The notes under the pieces: generated by a model | The model's database searches: none | What the model was told of the DNA's origin: nothing | What the model saw: the letters and a program-made list of their open reading frames with translations, nothing else | Program-made: the position numbers and the translations under genes | Shown: piece by piece, positions 48,807 through 57,811 of the stretch | How positions within the stretch are numbered: the first letter of the stretch is position 1 | Layout: each line of letters starts with the position of its first letter | Source: a virus | DNA length: 64,000 nucleotides | Direction: 5' to 3' (one strand) | IMG/VR virus record: IMGVR_UViG_3300044614_002195 | Span: 1-64,000 of that record

Positions 48807-49055
48807 ATGAACGAAAATATCCTTACAGAGTTTTTTAGCTTTCTAGATAAATCAGCGACTCTTAAAGCTGCGAACGAGGAAATAGGTACAAATCCTCCGC
48901 CACTACCTACAGGCAAAGAACCTAGGCACTCAGCTGTAGATCAGGTTAACAATACACAAGCCCCAGGATTAAATAATCCAAGCCATGGTGGAGCAGGAGG
49001 AATGCCCTTAAAAGCTCCAGCACTTAAACCTGTATCTTGGAATAAACCTTCATAG
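48807..49055 (+). CDS. small virion-type protein, 82 aa
   Basis: The ATG at 48807 ('MNENILTEFFSFLDKSATLK') fits the promoter at 48794; the longer in-frame start at 48756 would precede the transcript. The protein has a helical N-terminus, then a Pro/Asn/Gly-rich disordered part. No family is recognised. Confidence 0.5.
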   Translation: MNENILTEFFSFLDKSATLKAANEEIGTNPPPLPTGKEPRHSAVDQVNNTQAPGLNNPSHGGAGGMPLKAPALKPVSWNKPS

Positions 49056-49057
49056 TA

Positions 49058-49504
49058 ATGGCTACTCCTATACTAACAAGCGAAGAAGTCAGACTCTTCC
49101 TACAGGATAGAACTGAATTGAATCCTCTATTATTGGGTATAAGATTTACACCTGAAATGATAGAGCAGGCGATGATTAATACGGTAGACTATTATAATCT
49201 AATGAATCCTCCTACAGGAGAAATGCATGCATTAGAAACGTTTCCGTACAGATCACTATTACTTCTAGGTACAGCTTCATATCTACTTAGATCAGGAGCA
49301 ATAAACGAAGCAGCCAATTCGTTATCATATGCCGCAGACGGCATTCAAGTTAACGACAAGGATAAAGCTCAAATATTTATGTCTTTATCTCAAAATCTGC
49401 AGCAAGACTTCAAAGAGTTAGCCCAGCAGATAAAGATGAATCACAACATTAGTCAGATTTACGGAGTCAAGCATTCAGAGTATATCTACAGAAGAAGATA
49501 CTAA
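49058..49504 (+). CDS. neck / head-completion-type protein, 148 aa
   Basis: The mixed helical sequence begins 'ATPILTSEEVRLFLQDRTEL', with 'PEMIEQAMINTVDYYNLMNP' and a hydrophobic helix 'LLLLGTASYLLRSG', the profile of head-tail connector proteins in large phages. Position just after the capsid gene and before the sheath supports this. It shares a base with the next gene (stop/start at 49504). Confidence 0.5.
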   Translation: MATPILTSEEVRLFLQDRTELNPLLLGIRFTPEMIEQAMINTVDYYNLMNPPTGEMHALETFPYRSLLLLGTASYLLRSGAINEAANSLSYAADGIQVNDKDKAQIFMSLSQNLQQDFKELAQQIKMNHNISQIYGVKHSEYIYRRRY

Positions 49505-49710
49505 TGGACATACAACCTAAAAAAACGCTGGCGGATAATATTGCGCAGTTAAACACTGTTTTGTCTCAGCTGCCAAGCACGGCAGGATTTCAAAAGAATT
49601 TCAAAGCTAAGTTAAAATTCTTGCAGTTAAAGAGAACAGCCAAGCATTGGATAGACGCAGTGACTGGAGCACATCATAGTAAGCATAAAGCAGATCAGCA
49701 GCCTCATTAG
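49504..49710 (+). CDS. small basic hypothetical protein, 68 aa
   Basis: It starts on the last base of the preceding stop (TAATG) and ends 1 nt before the next start. It is basic and helical ('KNFKAKLKFLQLKRTAKHWI'), ending His/Gln-rich. No family is recognised. Confidence 0.5.
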   Translation: MDIQPKKTLADNIAQLNTVLSQLPSTAGFQKNFKAKLKFLQLKRTAKHWIDAVTGAHHSKHKADQQPH

Positions 49711-49711
49711 C

Positions 49712-50539
49712 ATGTCCACTATTAATAAAGTGTTTAGTAAACTAGTAGTTATCCCAGATTGGGGAGAAGGACACTTTATACAGTGGGAGCTAGATACCTT
49801 TTTTAAAGGACTAAGACCGTACAATTTTTCTTTAGAGATTTCTGAAACTATAGATTTTTCAGAAATAGTCGCAGTTAAAGAAAATCTTGGAGATGTGTTT
49901 TTTACTAGAGACACGACAAACATCAAACAAAACTGGGGCCCCAACCATACATATCGTGTAGTTTTAAATACAGCTGACGGTAAGCGATATGCTTCTCACC
50001 CTATGACTTTTGGCAGTGCTCCGCAGGAAAAACAAAAGTATGCAATGGCCGCCGAAATTATTAGAAAAGAAATACTGATGTGTAGATATGCAGGCACATC
50101 TGGCTGGCTTTTAAAAAGAAAAGGCTATAGCGCTAAAAATAAAAAAACATTAAGCCGTAACATAGACCCTGTTTCAGGTATACCTATAGCAGATACAGCT
50201 TATGAGGATTATGGAGTAGGTATAGATGGGGGCTATTTTGATCCTGTACCTTGTGCTTTTTATGCAGACGCAAACAGTCAGGATAAACAATTAGACCCTA
50301 GCGGCCTTGGCGTTAAAGAAAACTATTCATCAGCTGTAAGGTCTCCTGGATATCCTTTAATTGATGTGCGTGATATTATCTGCTCAGCCGACGGAGGACA
50401 AAGATATAGTGTGCAGAGCAAAAACGATAAACAGTTACCAGGCAGCAATATAACAATACTGCAGAAGCTTACATTAAATCTGATTCCTCCATCCGATACA
50501 ATTTATTCAATAGCTATACCTCTTCCGTTATATGTCTGA
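49712..50539 (+). CDS. putative neck or tail-connector protein, 275 aa
   Basis: Beta-rich protein with a Trp/Asp-rich start ('VVIPDWGEGHFIQWELDTFF') and a conserved-looking central segment 'AGTSGWLLKRKG' followed by 'GGYFDPVPC'. In comparable positions of other large myoviruses a protein of this size and fold type joins head to tail. The end overlaps the next gene by 8 nt. I found no named family. Confidence 0.45.
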   Translation: MSTINKVFSKLVVIPDWGEGHFIQWELDTFFKGLRPYNFSLEISETIDFSEIVAVKENLGDVFFTRDTTNIKQNWGPNHTYRVVLNTADGKRYASHPMTFGSAPQEKQKYAMAAEIIRKEILMCRYAGTSGWLLKRKGYSAKNKKTLSRNIDPVSGIPIADTAYEDYGVGIDGGYFDPVPCAFYADANSQDKQLDPSGLGVKENYSSAVRSPGYPLIDVRDIICSADGGQRYSVQSKNDKQLPGSNITILQKLTLNLIPPSDTIYSIAIPLPLYV

Positions 50540-51254
50540 CGCTAATCACGATAATAATTATAATCAGAGAGAGTTGACTACTTGTGACGAGGAGTTTATT
50601 TCGCATACCTCAGCATATAGAAGAGAACAGGACGCAAAAGACGAGCGCGAGATGGTATTAACTCCGTGGACGGTTCAAAATATATGCTACGAGGTTATAA
50701 AAAATTATATGATTGCAAATCCTCCTCAAAAGCAAGGATATAGATTTGCTCAAACATACGACCCAGACGATTTAAAAACCGGAATTGCTCTTGAAATTGC
50801 TTTTGCCTACAAAGATACAGTAATTCAAAAAAGGCCTGCAATATATGTGGGGAGAGGCGAAGTGAACTACCAATTTCCTACAATCAATCAGACTATGGGA
50901 GGAAACTCGAAAGAATCTGAGAAAAACAGATTTGGTATGGGGCAGATGCCTATAAATATTTCAATCGTAGCTACAAACGTAGGTTTTGCAGAACAATTAA
51001 CAGACTATATATCTAAAGTATTTTTTAACTACCAAGAAATAATTAAAAATGATTTCTGTATACGTCAATTAAAGCTAGTAAGTATAAGCCCACCTAGCTT
51101 ATACTTAGAAAGTAAAGATCACATAGCTATAACCATTATGCTTTTAGCCACGTTTGATTTAACGGCGGTTATCAGAGGAGATGACTTAAAGCTAAAAACC
51201 GTAGCATACACAATATTTACAAATTGCCTGAACGGCACAGTATTTCATCAGTAA
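50532..51254 (+). CDS. putative tail terminator/completion protein, 240 aa
   Basis: Alpha/beta protein with an acidic N-terminus and 'LTPWTVQNICYEVIKNYMI', 'GRGEVNYQFPTINQ', 'INISIVATNVGFAEQLTDYI' and 'HIAITIMLLATFDLTAVI' strands. The size and placement directly upstream of the sheath gene are those of tail-completion proteins. It overlaps the previous gene by 8 nt. Confidence 0.45.
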   Translation: MSDANHDNNYNQRELTTCDEEFISHTSAYRREQDAKDEREMVLTPWTVQNICYEVIKNYMIANPPQKQGYRFAQTYDPDDLKTGIALEIAFAYKDTVIQKRPAIYVGRGEVNYQFPTINQTMGGNSKESEKNRFGMGQMPINISIVATNVGFAEQLTDYISKVFFNYQEIIKNDFCIRQLKLVSISPPSLYLESKDHIAITIMLLATFDLTAVIRGDDLKLKTVAYTIFTNCLNGTVFHQ

Positions 51255-51338
51255 AAATCAAAAATAGTTGCAACACTAAAAAAATTCAGTTAAACTTATA
51301 TAGTATAAATCAAAAAAAATACACAGGAGAAATAAAAT

Positions 51339-54300
51339 ATGTACATCACACCTAGAGTCTTAATTCAACAGGAATTCGCACAAGTCGCAGTATACAGGGA
51401 ATTCCCAATGCCTGCTTTCATTATTGGGCCACATTATGGGTTGACCCGTTATAATGTAAGTAGTGAAAAGCCTAATACGATTTTAAACTCCCTTGATGGA
51501 GAACTGCTCACTTCGGGCAATTCTTACATTGCTGACCAGGATACGCGCTACAGCTTTTCAAATATTAAGCCTGGAGGAGAAGTAGATCACACCTTCACTA
51601 AGGTTTATGCGGAAGGTGTCGAAGCCCAGTACTTCCCTAACGAAGATTTAGGTTCTGACGACATCGCATTTTTGGATGCCGTAGAATTAATCGAAGGACC
51701 TGTAGGTAAGCCTTACGCCAACAAAGTCAGATTTTCAAATTTGATTCTTAAGACAGAAAACGGTTACGATCGCTCTGAGTACTTCTCAAACCGCGACGTA
51801 AATGTTGGCGATTTGATTAACATTACAGATGATCTCGGCAATACTCTCAAGGCCAGAATCACTGATCTGGTTGCCGAAACGTCAGACACAGATGTCAGCT
51901 TGGCTTCAGAAATTGCTGAAGTTAAGTACGACGGCAACGACGGAGTAACCAACGGCACGAGAACGTTTGTCTCCGCTAGCGCAGACTTTGCGGCCTCCGA
52001 AGTGGTTGGGCAGTACATCACAATCTATCATATCGAAAATACTCCAGGAGTATTTAAGATTTTAGCTTGCACAGACAATCATACGCTTGTGCTTGATAAG
52101 GTGGCGCCCTCCCACTCCAATCGCGCATGGTCAATAGGAGGCGTATATAACGATGTAAACAATACGGCCTGGCAGTCCTCGAGTTACAACAGCGCTCCTG
52201 TCAGTATAGGCACAACTAACGCAACCGTTGTTGTTGATAATGTATCTGAGGCTTATGTAGGCTACGCAGCCAAAGGAATTGTAACTGACACCTATACCGC
52301 GACAGTCACAACTTCCGGTAACGCGACCACCGCGCGTTTCTCGGTTTCTTCGGCAAACGGAGCATTCTCGACAAAGACAGACCTGTCTCTTGATGACCTG
52401 TTCCTTAGCCTTGATGAAGCAAACGGCAACGCTGCTGGTATTGAATTCACCGAAGCCGAAGGAGCAACACTAGCTTTCGCCAAGGGGAACTCCTGGTCTA
52501 TCGGTCAGTTCATTGCTGCCGTTGAGCCTACAAATCCAACAACTGACGGAGAATACACCGGCACAGTAGACGCCACATATACAATCCGAGTAGATCGTGG
52601 CGGCGCTTTCTTTGACGGAAGCAATGCAGCTACCTGCGCCAGAATTACCATCAATTCGTCCAGCGTGGATGCATCTACGACAATTCTTCCCCGCATCGAC
52701 ACTTCATTCAATGTTGGAAGTCATGGTGTGACTGCTATGTTTGAGTCCGCCACGAATAACGGGGGTTTAATTGTAGGGGACACGTACTACATCCCAGTTA
52801 GATCAGCAAGATTAGGCGCAGTTAGAATTGTAGAGCTTTCCGAGGCCCTGCCACAGGTCACACTGGAAGCAGCCTCATCACTCACAGTCACACTGGCAAT
52901 CCATCAGGCAAGCATCAACATTCCGGAAATGCGTAGCCTTGTGGATGATTCGGTTAACTGGAGTCAGGAAGAAAACTACATCACCATTAATGCAGGAATT
53001 ACTTCCTATAACTCTTCCTTGCTAAGCTCTACATTAGAGCCTGCAAGATTACCGATTAACAGCGCTAAGCTTTTTGCGGAGCACAGAGACTTGTTACAGG
53101 ACTACGTAAATGCTATTGATGACGTGAGAAGCCTTGCAGATGTGGAGCGTAAGTTGGGAACAATTCATCCTGATAACCCATTAGCGCAGGGTGTATATGA
53201 CGCTGTCCTCAACGCCGCAAACGCTATCGTTTACTTCATCGCAGTAGAGACCGATGACTTAAGTGGTTATGCGAAGAGCATAAAGATCTCTGAAAAGAGC
53301 GATAAGGTTTACAGCTTTGTGCCTATGACCTTCGACAGAACAATTCAGGATGCCGTGGTGTCACATGTGAATGCCTACAGTACACCTGAGGTTGGTCGCT
53401 GGAGAATTTGCTGGCTTGCCGCTAAGGACGAGCCCACCAGATTAATATACGACCTCAAGGAAGACGGTAGCGACTACCAGGCCACAATCACAGACGACAC
53501 GGCTGTTTCAGGTACACAGAATAAACTTGTCACAATTCAAGGAGCTAAATTTATTGAAGACGGCGTACGTCCAAATGACACACTCAGAATTAACTTCAGG
53601 CTCCGCGCGGACGGTAAGCGTACATATGACGAGTATGTTGTTGACCGTGTGAGAACAAACACAACTTTAGTATTAACGAGGAGCTTAGCCACACCTATCA
53701 GCTCGCCTGTTAAAGCTCAAGTTGTGCGTAACTTCACTAAGTCCGAAAGGGCAACAAACATCGCATACACTGCAGGAGAGTACAATAATCGTCGTGTGCG
53801 TATGGTGTTCCCTGATACCTATAAGTATGGAGGGGTTGTGAAGCAGGGTTATTTTGCAGCCGCAGGATTAGCAGGATTACGCTCCGGCGTGGTACCTCAC
53901 CAGGGTCTCACAAACTCTGAGTTCCTTGGAGCTGACGATTTAACTAAGGTGGTAATAGACTTCACTGCGGATGACCTCAATACAATCGCAGAGCAGGGTG
54001 TGTGGGTTATTACCCAAGAAGTGATTGGAGCTACCCCATATGTAAGACACCAGCTTACAACCGACGAGCGTAGCTTAAATACCTCGGAAGATTCTATCAC
54101 AACAAACGTCGATAACATCAGCTACGCGCTCAAGCACACGCTGACTCCGTTTATTGGCAGATACAACATAAATGACGACAACTTGCTCGCCGTTTATGCT
54201 GCTGTTGTCAAAGAATTAACATTCAGAGCCTCTAGTACTAGAACCATCAGAGCAGGTAACCAGCTCACAAGCTTTACGCCTGCAGACGATATTCTTCTAT

Positions 54301-54401
54301 TACAAGTCAATCCTACCTATAAGGACAGGATTGATGTAGAAGTCAGGCTCAATGTTCCATATCCCTTGAACTTCATTAACTTGAAATTGATAGTGGAGTA
54401 A
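51339..54401 (+). CDS. tail sheath protein
   Basis: 1020 aa with an AGGAG ribosome-binding site and TATAGTATAAA upstream. The C-terminal 150 residues carry the sheath signature: 'GLRSGVVPHQGLTN', 'LNTIAEQGVWVITQEVIG', 'PYVRHQLTTDE' and a closing strand-rich domain ('IDVEVRLNVPYPLNFINLKL'). The N-terminus ('YITPRVLIQQEFAQV') is the usual handshake arm. The long middle (about residues 130-560), rich in Thr, Ala, Asp and Val, consists of inserted beta domains exposed on the sheath. The gene shows more GC-ending codons than its neighbours, as for the capsid. It shows that the tail is contractile. Confidence 0.85.
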   Translation: MYITPRVLIQQEFAQVAVYREFPMPAFIIGPHYGLTRYNVSSEKPNTILNSLDGELLTSGNSYIADQDTRYSFSNIKPGGEVDHTFTKVYAEGVEAQYFPNEDLGSDDIAFLDAVELIEGPVGKPYANKVRFSNLILKTENGYDRSEYFSNRDVNVGDLINITDDLGNTLKARITDLVAETSDTDVSLASEIAEVKYDGNDGVTNGTRTFVSASADFAASEVVGQYITIYHIENTPGVFKILACTDNHTLVLDKVAPSHSNRAWSIGGVYNDVNNTAWQSSSYNSAPVSIGTTNATVVVDNVSEAYVGYAAKGIVTDTYTATVTTSGNATTARFSVSSANGAFSTKTDLSLDDLFLSLDEANGNAAGIEFTEAEGATLAFAKGNSWSIGQFIAAVEPTNPTTDGEYTGTVDATYTIRVDRGGAFFDGSNAATCARITINSSSVDASTTILPRIDTSFNVGSHGVTAMFESATNNGGLIVGDTYYIPVRSARLGAVRIVELSEALPQVTLEAASSLTVTLAIHQASINIPEMRSLVDDSVNWSQEENYITINAGITSYNSSLLSSTLEPARLPINSAKLFAEHRDLLQDYVNAIDDVRSLADVERKLGTIHPDNPLAQGVYDAVLNAANAIVYFIAVETDDLSGYAKSIKISEKSDKVYSFVPMTFDRTIQDAVVSHVNAYSTPEVGRWRICWLAAKDEPTRLIYDLKEDGSDYQATITDDTAVSGTQNKLVTIQGAKFIEDGVRPNDTLRINFRLRADGKRTYDEYVVDRVRTNTTLVLTRSLATPISSPVKAQVVRNFTKSERATNIAYTAGEYNNRRVRMVFPDTYKYGGVVKQGYFAAAGLAGLRSGVVPHQGLTNSEFLGADDLTKVVIDFTADDLNTIAEQGVWVITQEVIGATPYVRHQLTTDERSLNTSEDSITTNVDNISYALKHTLTPFIGRYNINDDNLLAVYAAVVKELTFRASSTRTIRAGNQLTSFTPADDILLLQVNPTYKDRIDVEVRLNVPYPLNFINLKLIVE

Positions 54402-54405
54402 ACAT

Positions 54406-54639
54406 ATGACCTCCTTTTCAGCAGGGTTCATAGCTGAAGCCGCAGTAATGGGGTTGTCCTCTTCGGAGGCAACCCAGTTACTTAAAAGAGCTGCAGAATA
54501 TCCAGGGATGGAGCAATTAACATCTCATGAGCACAACACTGAAGAAGACCCTTCCTCCATGGATGTGTTAAAAGAACTTCTACAGCAGGACATGATAAAC
54601 AAAAATTTTGGTGGGTATAAACACAAAATTAATATCTAA
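54406..54639 (+). CDS. small virion-type protein with FxxG-A-G motif, 77 aa
   Basis: The N-terminal residues 3-23 ('SFSAGFIAEAAVMGLSSSEA') match the motif [FY]xxG(phi)xxxAxxxG(phi)xxxxA seen in head proteins of this cluster. The remainder is polar with a basic end ('NFGGYKHKINI'). It starts 4 nt after the sheath gene and its stop overlaps the next ATG. Confidence 0.5.
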   Translation: MTSFSAGFIAEAAVMGLSSSEATQLLKRAAEYPGMEQLTSHEHNTEEDPSSMDVLKELLQQDMINKNFGGYKHKINI

Positions 54640-54842
54640 TGAAAGTAGTAGTCACAGGCGATTTCAGAGAGCCTATCTTGCTTGATACAGATAAAGCCAC
54701 AGGTCTTTTAATATTCTCTGACGAAGGCAGGCCTAATGTAATATATAGGATAGTCGGAAAAGGAAGAGCCTGGGTTAGATATACTAAAGGCGAAGATGAA
54801 AATTTTGACGAAGTAGCAAAATCTCTAGGACTATTAAAATAA
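54639..54842 (+). CDS. small hypothetical protein, 67 aa
   Basis: It overlaps the preceding stop (TAATG). Beta-rich start ('MKVVVTGDFREPILLD'), then 'VIYRIVGKGRAWVRYTKG' and an acidic helical end. No family is recognised. It lies between sheath and tube. Confidence 0.5.
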   Translation: MKVVVTGDFREPILLDTDKATGLLIFSDEGRPNVIYRIVGKGRAWVRYTKGEDENFDEVAKSLGLLK

Positions 54843-54853
54843 AACTAATACCG

Positions 54854-54882
54854 TTGCATTTAAATAGTAAAAGAGCTATAAT
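54854..54882 (+). promoter_or_regulatory. sigma70-like promoter of the tail tube gene
   Basis: TTGCAT (54854-54859), 17-nt spacer, TATAAT (54877-54882), 32 nt before the ATG at 54915. This is the best -35/-10 pair in the window. Confidence 0.6.
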
Positions 54883-54914
54883 ATTAACATCAACAACAAA
54901 CCTAATAAAAACAT

Positions 54915-55337
54915 ATGGCAGATTTATATAAACATCAACACGCAACAGCAATAGCGCCATTTACGACAGACAAGTGCGCCATAAATTGGGGAGGACCTGT
55001 TTTCGCAGCAAACCAGGTATCTGTATCCTATACGCAGCAGGTGCAACGCAGACGTACTATTGGAAATAAAAACGTTATGCTCTGGGCAAATTTACCTAGC
55101 GGTCAGATTACTATAGCTAGAATGATGGGAGAAAACTCGAAAGAGATTTACAGTAAAAATGGCTGGAACATGTGTACCCCTACAGATATCACGCTTGAAA
55201 CAAAAGGCTGCAAAGGCTCAGTTAAATTTACAGCCAAAGATTGTCTTGTTGTCAATTATCAGATACAGCTTGAAACAGAAGGATTGACTGTTATCGATAA
55301 TCTTACTGTCGAATTCCTTGAGTTATCCCAAGGGTAA
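54915..55337 (+). CDS. putative tail tube protein, 140 aa
   Basis: Beta-rich protein with the spacing expected of a tube subunit: 'TDKCAINWGGPVFAANQVSV', 'GNKNVMLWANLPSGQITIAR', 'LETKGCKGSVKFTAKDCLVV' and a final pair of strands ending 'LTVEFLELSQG'. It lies downstream of the sheath with its own promoter and a terminator-like hairpin after it, as expected of an abundant structural protein. The similarly sized protein at 63274 may be a paralogous tube-like component. Confidence 0.6.
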   Translation: MADLYKHQHATAIAPFTTDKCAINWGGPVFAANQVSVSYTQQVQRRRTIGNKNVMLWANLPSGQITIARMMGENSKEIYSKNGWNMCTPTDITLETKGCKGSVKFTAKDCLVVNYQIQLETEGLTVIDNLTVEFLELSQG

Positions 55338-55375
55338 TTCTGAAGTACTTCTAGTATATTTCCTTGCAACAATAG

Positions 55376-55402
55376 CCCTAGCCTTATATATTGAGGCTAG
55401 GG
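55376..55402 (+). terminator. hairpin after the tail tube gene
   Basis: CCCTAGCCT (55376-55384) pairs with AGGCTAGGG (55394-55402), 9 bp perfect, loop of 9 nt, followed by a broken T-run (TTATTTATT). The ATG of the next gene is at 55412, so the hairpin either attenuates transcription or sits in the start region of that gene. Confidence 0.65.
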
Positions 55403-55411
55403 TTATTTATT

Positions 55412-57760
55412 ATGTATATTAGAGAATATCAATCTGCAGACGTTTTTACTGCTGTCGTAATCACTAACAACGCAGGCACAGGAATAGTAAGTGTAATCAG
55501 GGAGTCTTATGGTGGAGCGGAAGCCGACTTTGGCTTTGAAATGCAAGGTATCCCATTAGGTTCGACTATTGCCACCTATCTAGGCTTTAAAGAATCATGT
55601 TTACCTCAACCAGGCTCTAGAGTGGTATGCATCAAATTTGCTTCGACTCATTGCTATATTATAGGCGTAATTCCTGAGGAAGCTGTCGGAGGCGAAGCTA
55701 TACCTTTAAGATCTATGCTGGGAGCCGGAGACGCGTCAAACGACTCTGCGAACAACCAAGGAATTACAGATAGAATAAGTATAGTAACAGACTTACAGAA
55801 ACCTTCCGACGTAGTTGATGGTGAGCACGTAGTCAGTAATGAGTTTGGCGTTTTACTTGGGTTATACCAACAGCTAGCCAATTTAAAAGGCTCTGAGCTA
55901 GCGCAAATTCAATGCTTCCTGTTGGATGATTTGGTTAGAGTTGTAAGCCATAATTTTCAACATTACACAGCTCTAGGCGAGTATAATATATATCACGACG
56001 GTAAAAAAATAATGGCCGAGTTCGGTGCCACGCATTTACCGAAAGAATCTTACGGAGCCACGGACTCTCCAACATTTCAAACAGACGAAGGCGCCTCTAA
56101 AGATGACTCTAAAGATCATTATAAGATAGAGGGAGACGAGCGCTTAAAGGCAATAGAAAGATTTAAGATTTTCCTGGGAGGGCTAGGAGATTTCCTTCAT
56201 ATTTTTCTAGTAAAACCTGCTGAAGAAGCCAGAAAACTAGACCCAGGATCTAGCGTAAGCGAGCCTGATAGAGGTCTCTTTAATATGCATGTGGGTACAG
56301 ATGGGGGACTACATTTAAGAAGCCTAAAGGAAGTATTTATTGAAAAAACTAATTGGATCAGGGTGCCTATCAGAAAAGCTGCTCCTGATGACCCAAAAGG
56401 AGATGATGCTGGGGAATTAAACTACGAAAAAAAGAAAAAATTTGAATTTGATGACTCAGTTAAATATCTAGACAACCCTTTTGCTTACAGCTTACAGCTT
56501 AAAGACTATGTAGCTTATGTTAACGAAAAACTAGGCTATCAGAATTTTAAAACACACGAAAAAGATTTCGACGTAAACGACAGTATAGGTAAAGAGAAAA
56601 AAATACCCGAAATAGACGAAATTGATGAGGAAACTAAATTAAATTTATCTGAGTATAAACTACGCACAGCGGGCATATATCTGATGCCTAATGGCGGTAT
56701 CACGATCAGAGACGCATGGAACTCCTCTATTGTTCTAGAGGGCGGAAACATCTATTTACAGCCAGCCAAAGATCTCATGTCTCTACCTTTAAGACATGAT
56801 ATAGTTAAAGCTGGAGGCTCTGTAAGTATTGCAAGTAGAAAGCACATGGATTTATCATCTACCGATGAAGGTATTAGATTAAAGGCTGAGAAATCAGCAT
56901 ACATCTACAGCAATAAAGGTGGAATTGTACTGGAATCTGCAGGAAACGAAGACACTCCAGGCACCCCAGAAGAGGAAGCACTGGAGTATGTGGGAGGTAT
57001 AGTACTCAAATCGGCTTTAGGTATATACAACTACGCAGCTGGAAATATATTGAATTATACTGTTAAAGACTTTTACATAGAAGCCACAGAGGCACTATAT
57101 GCAGTAGGTTCAAATGTGGTTCTTTTTGGCAAGAAAGGCTTTCTTGTGCTTGCAAAGAAAGGCTTTGATTTAATAAGTAAAACAACCACAACTTTAATGA
57201 GTGTAGGTAATGCAATGTTTGGCGGAATAGGCGCCACTTCTTTAGGAATGAAAGACCAAAAGCTAGGAATCAAAGCAACTCCAAAATTTGGGTGGCTAGA
57301 CGGAAAACCTCCCGAAGGTGTTGTAAACTTTCAAAGCTACTACGACGGTTATGAGGCAGATAAACAAATGAATGAGACCTTCGACTCTCTCCTTAAGTTT
57401 ACTGTGTTTGAGGAAAAACAAAAGTTTGAAGACTTAAAGTTTAGATTTTTAAAATCTCTAAAATACAACTTATCGGACGAGGAAGATTGTATAGTTGGGT
57501 CGCTAGCCCAGCAAGACGACCTAGTAAGTAATGCATTGAAACTTGAGACTTGGACTGAAAAAGAAGTAAATGAAACCATGCCTTTTCCAGGCAAAGAAAA
57601 AGGAGAAAAATATTACTTTTCTCCAGGCAAACTAACTAACCTAGAGAAAAGCCCTGACGACAAAGACCTTATTAACAAGGCGGACTCGAAAGAAAAAATG
57701 GAAGATAAAGCCAAAAAGGTTTCGTTATTTACAGAATATAAAGTACAAAAATCAAGTTAA
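55412..57760 (+). CDS. putative baseplate hub/spike-type protein, 782 aa
   Basis: The ATG at 55412 ('MYIREYQSADVFTAVV') is preferred over an upstream start inside the hairpin. An N-terminal OB-fold-like region ('GTGIVSVIRESYGGAEADFG', 'LPQPGSRVVCIKFASTHCYI' and 'IIGVIPEE') resembles the gp5/VgrG/gpV type. Acidic helical regions follow, then a C-terminal part with beta-helix-like repeats ('IYLMPNGGITIRD', 'GNIYLQP', 'GGIVLES', 'GGIVLKSA'). This layout and the place before the tail chaperones and tape measure suggest the spike. The identification is tentative. Confidence 0.45.
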   Translation: MYIREYQSADVFTAVVITNNAGTGIVSVIRESYGGAEADFGFEMQGIPLGSTIATYLGFKESCLPQPGSRVVCIKFASTHCYIIGVIPEEAVGGEAIPLRSMLGAGDASNDSANNQGITDRISIVTDLQKPSDVVDGEHVVSNEFGVLLGLYQQLANLKGSELAQIQCFLLDDLVRVVSHNFQHYTALGEYNIYHDGKKIMAEFGATHLPKESYGATDSPTFQTDEGASKDDSKDHYKIEGDERLKAIERFKIFLGGLGDFLHIFLVKPAEEARKLDPGSSVSEPDRGLFNMHVGTDGGLHLRSLKEVFIEKTNWIRVPIRKAAPDDPKGDDAGELNYEKKKKFEFDDSVKYLDNPFAYSLQLKDYVAYVNEKLGYQNFKTHEKDFDVNDSIGKEKKIPEIDEIDEETKLNLSEYKLRTAGIYLMPNGGITIRDAWNSSIVLEGGNIYLQPAKDLMSLPLRHDIVKAGGSVSIASRKHMDLSSTDEGIRLKAEKSAYIYSNKGGIVLESAGNEDTPGTPEEEALEYVGGIVLKSALGIYNYAAGNILNYTVKDFYIEATEALYAVGSNVVLFGKKGFLVLAKKGFDLISKTTTTLMSVGNAMFGGIGATSLGMKDQKLGIKATPKFGWLDGKPPEGVVNFQSYYDGYEADKQMNETFDSLLKFTVFEEKQKFEDLKFRFLKSLKYNLSDEEDCIVGSLAQQDDLVSNALKLETWTEKEVNETMPFPGKEKGEKYYFSPGKLTNLEKSPDDKDLINKADSKEKMEDKAKKVSLFTEYKVQKSS

Positions 57761-57811
57761 GCTCGACAAGAACAATAAAATTTAGTCAAATCATTAAACC
57801 ACAAATAAAAT

